From: Acetatifactor sp.
Lineage (GTDB): Bacteria > Bacillota > Clostridia > Lachnospirales > Lachnospiraceae
Assembly: GCA_024693365.1 (NCBI GenBank)
Contig: JAILLF010000043.1
Span: 62,001-126,000, forward strand
DNA length: 64,000 nucleotides
Direction: 5' to 3'
Positions 57,299 through 64,000 of the stretch are shown here, in pieces. Made by a program: the position numbers and the translations under genes. Numbering within the stretch: the stretch's first letter is position 1; every line of letters begins with the position of its first letter. Under the pieces are notes generated by a model. That model made no database searches. It saw only the letters and a program-made list of their open reading frames with translations, and had not been told where the DNA came from.

Positions 57299-59505
57299 TT
57301 AACATTGTTCATGAAAAACTGGATAAGAGCTTTCAGTACAAGGTTCCGGAAAGACTTCAGGGGACGTTGCGCCTTGGAAGCTGCGTCATGATCCCATTTG
57401 GAACGGGGAACCGGTTGATCAAGGGCTATTGCGTTGGGCTAGGGGACAAATGCAAAATTGATCCCTCTAAGATCAAAGAGATTGCCGAGATCGTTCAAAA
57501 TGATGCCGGTGACGAGGGACGAAGCGTTGCGTTGGCGGCCTGGATCAAGGAAAATTATGGATCGACTATGATACAGGCCTTAAAAACCGTGCTTCCCATG
57601 CGGAAGTCCGTAAAAAAGCTGGAAAGGCGCACCATTGTCAGAAAGGCGACAAAAGAGGAATTGATCTCCATGTTGGGGGAGAGCCAAAGAAAGCATCAGG
57701 TTGCAAAGGCCAGGCTATTGGAAGCACTTCTCGAGGAAGAGACAATCCCGTACGAATGGGTGACTTCAAAGCTTGGAGTCAGTGCCCAGGCCATTGGTTC
57801 GCTGGAACGCTTGGGGGCGCTAAGGATTGACAGCACCACCGCTTTTCGGGATCCCGTGAAGGTTCGCGCCGAGGGGGAAGAAAAGAAGATACTGAGCGCA
57901 GATCAGGATAAGATCATTCATGACGTGTTGGAGGATTTTGACGGGGGAATTCACAAAACCTATTTGATCCATGGCATTACAGGAAGCGGAAAGACGGAGG
58001 TTTACGTCCGCCTTGTGGAGGGGATGGTAAAAAGAGGACGGCAGGTGATTATGCTGATTCCGGAAATTGCCTTGACTTACCAGACGCTTCTTCGCTTTTA
58101 CAGGCGCTTTGGAAATCGCGTGAGCGTCATGAATTCCACGCTCTCTGCAGGAGAAAAATATGATCAGTGCGAGCGGGCCAAGGCGGGTGAGATCGACGTC
58201 ATCATTGGTCCGAGGTCAGCGCTTTTTACGCCCTTTCCAAACCTTGGCCTGATCATCATGGATGAGGAACATGAGGCGAGCTACAAGAGTGAAGGCACGC
58301 CCAAATATCATGCCAGGGAGACGGCGGAAAAGCTGGCAGAGCTTTCAGGCGCAAGCCTGGTGCTGGGTAGCGCGACGCCTTCCGTGGAGGCGTATTACCG
58401 GGCGTTGCAGGGGGAGTATGGATTATTCCGCCTAAAGGACAGGCTGACGGGAGGAGCGCTTCCTGACGTTGGCATCGTGGATCTTCGGGAGGAACTGCGG
58501 GCCGGGAATCGTTCGATCTTCAGCAGAAAACTACAGGAATTGCTTGCTGATCGGTTATCCAAAGGTGAGCAGGCCATGTTGTTTTTGAATCGCCGGGGCT
58601 ATGCCGGGTTTGTGTCCTGCAGGAGCTGCGGTCTGGTTATCAAATGTCCGCATTGCGACGTTTCGCTCTCGGAGCACGGCGGCAATAAGTTGATCTGTCA
58701 CTATTGCGGATATGGGATTCCAAAGCCGGCCGTCTGTCCGTCCTGTGGATCAAAGTACGTCCTGGGCTTTAAGGCGGGGACGGAACAGATTGAAGAAAAG
58801 CTGAAAGAATTGTTTCCGGGCGTGCGGACGCTTCGCATGGATCGTGACACGACGGGAACCAAGGACAGCTATGAGACGATCCTGAGCGCGTTTGCGAATC
58901 AGGAGGCGGACGTCCTGATCGGTACGCAGATGATCGTGAAAGGGCATGATTTCCCCAACGTGACGCTTGTTGGCGTTCTCGCCGCGGATCTGTCCCTTGG
59001 AATTTCGGACTATCGTTCGGGCGAAAGAACGTTTCAGCTTCTCACGCAGGCCGTGGGGCGCGCAGGCAGGGGAGACAAGCCTGGAGTCGCCGTGATCCAA
59101 ACCTATCAGCCGGATCATTATGCGGTCTTAGCCGCGGCTGCACAGGATTATGAGAGTTTTTATCAGGAAGAGATCCTATACAGGGAATTGGGAGGTTATC
59201 CTCCGGTTCATCATCTGTTGGCAGTGCAGACATTTTCGCCAGACGAGCGGGCAGGGGAAAGACTTGCGTCCTACATGGCCGGAAAGGTGCGGGAATACGC
59301 CAAAGTGCATAAAATCCAAATGCTTGGACCAAGCGCGGCAACCATTGGAAGGATCAACGACGTTTACCGTTTTGTGCTGTATTTTAAGGCGGAGGATTAT
59401 CGAAAACTGGTTGAGATTAAGGATCAGCTGGAGAATTATCTCTCCGAGGAGCGGATCGCGCAGGAAAACGTGCAATTTGACTTTGATCCCATGAACTTTC
59501 TTTGA
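57277..59505 (+). CDS. priA: Primosomal replication restart helicase PriA
   Basis: The 742-residue helicase has the DNA-binding 3'BD domain (about 1-100), Walker A GITGSGKTEVYVRL (about 234-247) and the DEEH box LIIMDEEHEASYKSE. Two zinc sites follow (CRSCGLVIKCPHCDVSLSEH and CHYCGYGIPKPAVCPSCGSK), then the C-terminal helicase motifs DVLIGTQMIVKGHDFPNVTL and RTFQLLTQAVGRAGRGDKPG. It reloads the replisome at stalled forks. The start overlaps murE by 22 bp. First of the conserved priA-def-fmt-rsmB-rlmN block. Confidence 0.96.
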   Translation: MLYADVIVNIVHEKLDKSFQYKVPERLQGTLRLGSCVMIPFGTGNRLIKGYCVGLGDKCKIDPSKIKEIAEIVQNDAGDEGRSVALAAWIKENYGSTMIQALKTVLPMRKSVKKLERRTIVRKATKEELISMLGESQRKHQVAKARLLEALLEEETIPYEWVTSKLGVSAQAIGSLERLGALRIDSTTAFRDPVKVRAEGEEKKILSADQDKIIHDVLEDFDGGIHKTYLIHGITGSGKTEVYVRLVEGMVKRGRQVIMLIPEIALTYQTLLRFYRRFGNRVSVMNSTLSAGEKYDQCERAKAGEIDVIIGPRSALFTPFPNLGLIIMDEEHEASYKSEGTPKYHARETAEKLAELSGASLVLGSATPSVEAYYRALQGEYGLFRLKDRLTGGALPDVGIVDLREELRAGNRSIFSRKLQELLADRLSKGEQAMLFLNRRGYAGFVSCRSCGLVIKCPHCDVSLSEHGGNKLICHYCGYGIPKPAVCPSCGSKYVLGFKAGTEQIEEKLKELFPGVRTLRMDRDTTGTKDSYETILSAFANQEADVLIGTQMIVKGHDFPNVTLVGVLAADLSLGISDYRSGERTFQLLTQAVGRAGRGDKPGVAVIQTYQPDHYAVLAAAAQDYESFYQEEILYRELGGYPPVHHLLAVQTFSPDERAGERLASYMAGKVREYAKVHKIQMLGPSAATIGRINDVYRFVLYFKAEDYRKLVEIKDQLENYLSEERIAQENVQFDFDPMNFL

Positions 59506-59530
59506 CCTGAAGAGCATTTTGTGCTATAAT
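59502..59530 (+). promoter_or_regulatory. Internal promoter before def
   Basis: TTGACC, 17-bp spacer, TG-C-TATAAT, overlapping the priA stop codon. It lets the translation genes be expressed independently of priA. Confidence 0.8.
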
Positions 59531-59586
59531 ATTTGCGCTAAGAAAACCAAAAGACTTATATATTGTTTTGTGGAAAGGAAATTATC

Positions 59587-60078
59587 ATGGCAATCCGAAA
59601 CATTAGAGAGATAGGAGATCCCATTCTGGAAAAGACCTGTAAGGAAGTCAAGGAGATGACGCCCCGCATTCGCGAACTGATAGGCGACATGCTTGATACT
59701 ATGTACGAGGCGAATGGCGTTGGCCTTGCGGCGCCGCAGGTGGGAATTTTGAAGCGCATCGTCGTGATCGACGTGACGGGTGAGGATCCTTACGTTCTGA
59801 TCAATCCAAAGATTATTGAGACTTCCGGGGAGCAGTGCGGCCCGGAAGGCTGTCTAAGCGTTCCCGGAAAGAGTGGGATCGTGACGAGACCAAATTACGT
59901 AAAGGCGACGGCACTTGACGTGAACATGCGCCCCTATGAGATTGAGGGAGAGGAATTGCTTGCACGTGCCATTTGCCATGAATTGGATCATCTGGACGGG
60001 CATCTTTACGTGGAAAAGGTAGAGGGAGAACTGCAGGACGTGGTTCCGCCCGCCCCACAGGAGGAAGAGGAAGCATGA
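59587..60078 (+). CDS. def: Peptide deformylase
   Basis: The 163-residue enzyme shows the three PDF motifs: GVGLAAPQVG (about 45-54), EGCLSVPG (about 87-94, metal Cys) and the zinc/iron site ICHELDHLDGHLYVEKV (about 129-145). It removes the N-formyl group from new proteins at the ribosome. ATG at 59587 with GGAAAGGAAA is used rather than the track start. The Glu-rich C-terminus overlaps fmt by 4 bp. Confidence 0.96.
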   Translation: MAIRNIREIGDPILEKTCKEVKEMTPRIRELIGDMLDTMYEANGVGLAAPQVGILKRIVVIDVTGEDPYVLINPKIIETSGEQCGPEGCLSVPGKSGIVTRPNYVKATALDVNMRPYEIEGEELLARAICHELDHLDGHLYVEKVEGELQDVVPPAPQEEEEA

Positions 60079-61010
60079 AGATCGTGTTTATGGGTACGCC
60101 GGAATATGCGGCGCAGTCCCTGGAAGCAATCATCCAGTCGGGAAGAGAGGTAGTGCTGGTGGTCACGCAGCCGGACAAGCCAAAGGGCAGAAGCGTGGAA
60201 CTGGTCGCTCCTCCCGTAAAGGAGTGCGCCCTCAAACACGGAATTCCCGTATTTCAGCCGGAGAGGATCAAGCGCCCGGAGGCCGTGGCCAAGCTTAGGG
60301 AATATGAGGCGGATGCCTTTGTGGTTGCAGCATTTGGACAGATTCTTTCCCAAGAGATTCTTGACATGCCGAGACTTGGATGCCTGAACGTCCATGCGTC
60401 TTTGTTGCCCAAGTATCGCGGCGCTTCTCCCATACAACGCGTGATCCTGGACGGAGAAGAAAAGACCGGCATTACCATCATGCAGATGGATGCGGGAATC
60501 GATACGGGAGACATTTTGTACCAGAAGGAGATTCCCATAGAACCCGAGGATAATTTTGAAACGCTTCACGATAAATTAGCCGTACTTGGCGGTGAGGCGA
60601 TCACGGAAGCCTTAGATCTTTTGGAGGCAGGGGAGCTTGTCGCAGTGAAGCAGGATGACGAACTGAGTTGCTATGCGCCTTTGATCACGAAGGAAATGGG
60701 GAAGCTTGATTTCTCAAAGCCAGCCGTGCATCTTGACCGCCAGATCCGCAGCATGACGCCGTGGCCCAGTGCCTTTACCAAATGGAATGGCAAGCAACTG
60801 AAGGTATGGAAGGCCGTACCGTTAAAACAATCGGTTAAAAAAACTGAGCCCGGAGAAGTGACGGAAGTGACAAAGGATGCCATCATCGTCGCAACGGGGG
60901 AAGGATCCCTTCGCATCGAAGAACTTCAGCTGGAAGGGAAAAAGCGCATGAGCTGTCATGACTTCCTTTTGGGAGTAAAGGTACAGGTTGGAGATAAGCT
61001 GGGAGTATAA
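60075..61010 (+). CDS. fmt: Methionyl-tRNA formyltransferase
   Basis: The 311-residue protein reads KIVFMGTPEYAAQSLEAIIQ at the start. The formyl-THF site and catalytic residues lie in CLNVHASLLPKYRGASPIQR (about 104-123) and TGITIMQMDAGIDTGDILYQ. The C-terminal OB-like domain begins near IRSMTPWPSAFTKWNGKQLK. It formylates initiator Met-tRNA; the formyl group is later removed by the def product upstream. Overlap of start and stop couples both genes. Confidence 0.96.
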   Translation: MKIVFMGTPEYAAQSLEAIIQSGREVVLVVTQPDKPKGRSVELVAPPVKECALKHGIPVFQPERIKRPEAVAKLREYEADAFVVAAFGQILSQEILDMPRLGCLNVHASLLPKYRGASPIQRVILDGEEKTGITIMQMDAGIDTGDILYQKEIPIEPEDNFETLHDKLAVLGGEAITEALDLLEAGELVAVKQDDELSCYAPLITKEMGKLDFSKPAVHLDRQIRSMTPWPSAFTKWNGKQLKVWKAVPLKQSVKKTEPGEVTEVTKDAIIVATGEGSLRIEELQLEGKKRMSCHDFLLGVKVQVGDKLGV

Positions 61011-61051
61011 GAGCAAATGCATTGCCCCGTGGCAGTGCGGGGAGAGAAGCA

Positions 61052-62461
61052 ATGGAGAACGTCAGGGAGATCGTGCTGGACGTGCTGCTGACCTTGGAAA
61101 AGGACGGCGGAATGTCTCACCGGCTGATCGGCAACGTATTGAATAAATATGATTATCTGGACGCAAAGGACAAAAGATTTATTAAGCGCGTTGCGGAAGG
61201 AACGCTGGAAAGGCGCATGGAACTGGATTATTATCTGGATCACTTTTCCAGTTTGCCCGTCAGGAAGATGAAGCCCCTGATACGTAATCTTCTTCGCATG
61301 AGTGCCTATCAGATCCTTTTCATGGATGCCGTTCCGGACAGCGCCGTCTGCAATGAGGCCTGCAAGCTGGCTGAACGCAGAAAATTCCAGAACTTAAAAG
61401 GATTTGTCAACGGAGTATTGAGAAAGGTCTCGCGGGAGAAGGAATCTCTTCCCTTGCCAGACCGAAAGAAGGATTTCATTCAGTTTCTTTGCGTAAAATA
61501 TTCCATGCCGGAAGTGATCACGAAGGCATGGATTTCAGAATACGGAGAAGCCCTTACGGAAAAAATACTGCAAGGGCTTTTGGAAATTCATCCCGTGTCA
61601 CTGCGCGTGGACGAAAGTCTTTCCGGGGCAGAGGCAACTAAAATAAAGGAGCGCATTGAAAAAGGCGGAGCAAAGGCGGAAGTTTCCCCTTATGACGCAA
61701 GGATTCTCCTTGCCCGGGATTTAGAGGGCGCGGAGAGCCTTCCGGATTTTTGTGACGGAAAGCTGACCGTTCAGGATGCTAGTTCCGTTCTGGCCGTGAA
61801 AATGGCTGGAATCCGGAAGGGTGACTTGGTGGTGGATGCCTGCGCGTCGCCTGGCGGGAAGAGTATTCTTGCATCGGAGCTTACGGGTGAGGAAGGACGC
61901 GTAATCTGCGGCGACGTCTCGTCGCAAAAAACGGGAAAAATACTTGAGAACGTGGCCCGCATGGGCCGCAACAACATAGAAGTGCGGGTCTGGGACGCAA
62001 GAGAACCGGAAACTGACCTGATCGGGAAGGCGGACGTGCTTCTCTTGGACGTGCCGTGTTCCGGACTGGGAGTCATTGGAAAGAAGCGTGACGTAAAGTA
62101 TCACGTCACGGAGGAAGGACTTTCCGGTCTTGATGAACTCCAAAAAGAAATTCTGGACGGCGCGACAAGGTACGTAAAGCCGGGAGGCATCCTGCTTTAC
62201 AGCACTTGTACGATCAGAAGTCGGGAAAACCGGGATGCGGTAAGGTGGATTCTGGAGAACTTGCCGTTTGAGCCCGTTTCGGTGGAGGCGGAGCTCCCTG
62301 CGGCCGTTATGGCGGGCGTGCTGGAGGAAAAACAGGCTTTTCGCGGAGAAAAGACTCCGTGGGAGAATTGTTTTGCGCAAATTCTTCCCGGCGTTCTCGA
62401 AATGGATGGCTTTTTCTTTGCAAAGTTTAGGAGAAAAATGAATGCAGACAGTGGAAACTGA
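61052..62461 (+). CDS. rsmB: 16S rRNA m5C967 methyltransferase RsmB
   Basis: The 469-residue enzyme has an N-terminal NusB-like helical domain (about 1-140; RFIKRVAEGTLERRMELDYY, VNGVLRKVSRE). It also has a methyltransferase domain with LVVDACASPGGKSILASELT (SAM), LLLDVPCSGLGVIGKKRDVK (PC motif) and the catalytic Cys in LLYSTCTIRSRENR. It methylates C967 of 16S rRNA. ATG 61052 with GGGGAGAG replaces the track start. Overlaps rlmN by 20 bp. Confidence 0.94.
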   Translation: MENVREIVLDVLLTLEKDGGMSHRLIGNVLNKYDYLDAKDKRFIKRVAEGTLERRMELDYYLDHFSSLPVRKMKPLIRNLLRMSAYQILFMDAVPDSAVCNEACKLAERRKFQNLKGFVNGVLRKVSREKESLPLPDRKKDFIQFLCVKYSMPEVITKAWISEYGEALTEKILQGLLEIHPVSLRVDESLSGAEATKIKERIEKGGAKAEVSPYDARILLARDLEGAESLPDFCDGKLTVQDASSVLAVKMAGIRKGDLVVDACASPGGKSILASELTGEEGRVICGDVSSQKTGKILENVARMGRNNIEVRVWDAREPETDLIGKADVLLLDVPCSGLGVIGKKRDVKYHVTEEGLSGLDELQKEILDGATRYVKPGGILLYSTCTIRSRENRDAVRWILENLPFEPVSVEAELPAAVMAGVLEEKQAFRGEKTPWENCFAQILPGVLEMDGFFFAKFRRKMNADSGN

Positions 62462-63530
62462 CGGAAAAACAGACGTAAAATCCCTGACGCTTGAGGAACT
62501 TCAGAAAACCATGGAGGACATGGGGGAGAAGGCTTTTCGCGCGAAACAGTTATATCAGTGGATGCATGAAAAGCTTGCCGGAAGCTATGAGGAAATGACC
62601 AACCTTTCCGCAAGCTTCAAAGAGAAGTGCAGGGAGAGATTTTGGTACGCGTCCCTGGAAACCGTCAGAGTGCAGGAATCAAAGATTGACGGCACGCGGA
62701 AATATTTGTTTGGCCTTCGTGACGGCAACGTGGTAGAGAGTGTTTGGATGCAGTATAAGCATGGAAACAGTGTTTGCATCTCTTCTCAGGTTGGCTGCCG
62801 CATGGGTTGCAGGTTTTGTGCTTCCACGCTGGATGGACTTGAGAGGAATCTGACGCCCTCGGAGATGCTCGAACAGATTTATTCCATTACAAAACATACG
62901 GGACAAAGGGTTAGCAACGTCGTAGTCATGGGGACGGGTGAACCCATGGATAATTATGATAATCTGATCCGTTTTTTAAAGCTTTTGACAGATGAGAACG
63001 GACTCAACGTTTCCCAGAGAAACGTTACGGTGTCTACGTGCGGGCTTGTTCCGCGGATGAAGCAGTTTGCCGGGGAAGGATTACAGGTAACCCTGGCGCT
63101 TAGCCTGCACGCTTCCAATGACGAAAAGCGTCGGAAACTGATGCCGATTGCCAACAAGTATTCCATACGAGAATTGATGGAAGCTTGTGATTACTATTTC
63201 AAGCAGACGGGCCGGAGAATCACGTTTGAATACAGTCTTGTCGGCGGCGTAAACGACACGGATGAGGACGCGGAGGAATTGTCAAGACTTGCGGCAAAGC
63301 TTTGTTGCCACGTCAACCTGATTCCGGTCAATCCCATCAAGGAACGGGATTACGTTCAGTCAGAGGCGAAAAGGGTGCTTGCTTTTAAAAATAAGCTTGA
63401 AAGAAATAAAATAAATGTTACAATTAGAAGGGAAATGGGCCGTGACATTGACGGGGCCTGTGGACAGTTGAGAAGGAAACATAAGGAATCCATTTCCATG
63501 GAAGGTACGGGAGGACAACAGGGGTGCTAA
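62442..63530 (+). CDS. rlmN: 23S rRNA/tRNA adenine-C2 methyltransferase RlmN
   Basis: The 362-residue radical-SAM enzyme has the CxxxCxxC cluster motif in SSQVGCRMGCRFCASTLDGL (about 116-135), VVMGTGEPMDNYDNLIRFLK (SAM pocket), SLHASNDEKRRKLMPIANKY, and the C-terminal INVTIRREMGRDIDGACGQL with the methyl-accepting Cys. It methylates A2503 of 23S rRNA and A37 of some tRNAs. The N-terminal helical domain (LEELQKTMEDMGEKAFRAKQ) is complete. The next gene overlaps its end. Confidence 0.95.
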   Translation: MQTVETDGKTDVKSLTLEELQKTMEDMGEKAFRAKQLYQWMHEKLAGSYEEMTNLSASFKEKCRERFWYASLETVRVQESKIDGTRKYLFGLRDGNVVESVWMQYKHGNSVCISSQVGCRMGCRFCASTLDGLERNLTPSEMLEQIYSITKHTGQRVSNVVVMGTGEPMDNYDNLIRFLKLLTDENGLNVSQRNVTVSTCGLVPRMKQFAGEGLQVTLALSLHASNDEKRRKLMPIANKYSIRELMEACDYYFKQTGRRITFEYSLVGGVNDTDEDAEELSRLAAKLCCHVNLIPVNPIKERDYVQSEAKRVLAFKNKLERNKINVTIRREMGRDIDGACGQLRRKHKESISMEGTGGQQGC

Positions 63531-64000
63531 AAGCATTTTCCCTAACCGACGTCGGTAGGAAAAGACAACTAAATGAGGACTACGTCTGTGCAAGAACGGA
63601 AGAGGTCGGAAACCTTTCCAATTTCTTTATCGTGGCAGACGGAATGGGCGGGCATAAGGCTGGCGACCGGGCTTCCAAGGAAACCGTGGAAATGATGCTG
63701 GAGAAAATCTCCACCGTGAAGGAAACGGATCCCAAGGTAATCTTTCAGGAGGCCTTGAACGTGGCAAACAGGAAGGTTTTTCTGGATGCCAGCGCGTCAG
63801 AGGATCTGGAAGGCATGGGAACCACCGTCGTGGCGGCTACCATTCGTGACGGAAAGCTTCTGGCCATGAACGTGGGAGACAGCAGGCTATACTTGATTTC
63901 TGGCGGGGAGATCCGTCAGATTACGATGGATCACTCCCTTGTGGAGGAAATGGTCCGGAAAGGCATTCTTGCAAAAGAGAAAGCACGCAACCATCCCAAG
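63524..64000 (+). CDS. prpC: PP2C-type serine/threonine phosphatase (3' end beyond the window)
   Basis: A GTG start overlaps the rlmN stop, with GGGAGG upstream. The visible 159 residues read LKAFSLTDVGRKRQLNEDYV (metal-binding Glu-Asp), FFIVADGMGGHKAGDRASKE (the PPM DGMGG signature) and LLAMNVGDSRLYLISGGEIR. This is the phosphatase that normally precedes the PASTA-kinase gene prkC in Firmicutes and controls cell-wall and growth signalling. It runs past the window edge, hence its absence from the ORF track. Confidence 0.93.
   Translation, partial: MLKAFSLTDVGRKRQLNEDYVCARTEEVGNLSNFFIVADGMGGHKAGDRASKETVEMMLEKISTVKETDPKVIFQEALNVANRKVFLDASASEDLEGMGTTVVAATIRDGKLLAMNVGDSRLYLISGGEIRQITMDHSLVEEMVRKGILAKEKARNHPK

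Overview
The window looks like a chromosomal segment of an anaerobic Firmicute, most likely a Clostridia/Lachnospiraceae-type bacterium. This is inferred from several features: the end-of-window operon murE-priA-def-fmt-rsmB-rlmN-PP2C phosphatase; a MurE with the DNPR motif of meso-diaminopimelate ligases; an indolepyruvate:ferredoxin oxidoreductase; LytTR, PadR and TetR regulators; purine-rich GGAGG ribosome sites; and sigma-A promoters with 17-bp spacers. No database search was possible, so family names rest on motifs read in the translations.

Layout. 0-12.8 kb is an accessory patchwork: the tail of a MerR regulator, two lipoproteins (one frameshifted), an aldo/keto reductase relic, a histidine phosphatase, an ECF-like sigma factor with a very long C-terminus, a transglutaminase-like protein, GNATs, an EamA transporter, a SUFU-domain protein and a split chromate transporter. 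12.8-26.5 kb holds a GH3 glucosidase, endonuclease V, a PPK2 polyphosphate kinase with a Lys/Ser repeat tail, a methyltransferase-Nudix fusion, an 8 x 53-bp array of conserved hairpins, a GNAT-relic/pyroglutamyl-peptidase fusion, a TetR/serine-hydrolase pair with a clear operator, a GH25 lysozyme and a LytTR-DUF3021 module.

26.7-36.6 kb is one tight seven-gene operon: a CDP-archaeol-synthase-like cytidylyltransferase, two dikinase-like phosphotransferases that lack the PEP-synthase barrel, a phosphatidylserine-decarboxylase-like enzyme, a UbiA prenyltransferase, a GNAT-like protein and an acyl/aryl-AMP ligase. It looks like a pathway for an unusual phospholipid or prenyl lipid, and is the best candidate here for an undescribed system.

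36.7-50.3 kb contains an M13 lipoprotein peptidase, a family of membrane-anchored zinc-ribbon proteins, tRNA-Gly, an RNA-polymerase-alphaCTD/AAA+ fusion, iorAB with an aryl-CoA ligase (aromatic amino acid fermentation), and an amino-sugar block (hexapeptide acyltransferase, nagB, glmM). 50.3-55.7 kb has a PadR pair, a decayed IS200/IS605 element inserted beside a truncated secreted-protein gene, a nonsense-interrupted lipoprotein, an acyl-CoA ligase, tRNA-Leu and a candidate C-rich small RNA. 55.7-64 kb is the conserved housekeeping operon named above.

Several gene relics (AKR, GT11, STAS domain, GNAT, IS200) and dispersed promoter cassettes show that the first 20 kb has been reshuffled repeatedly. 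Across the whole window, codons ending in C are strongly preferred before valine GTN codons, which enriches ACGT.
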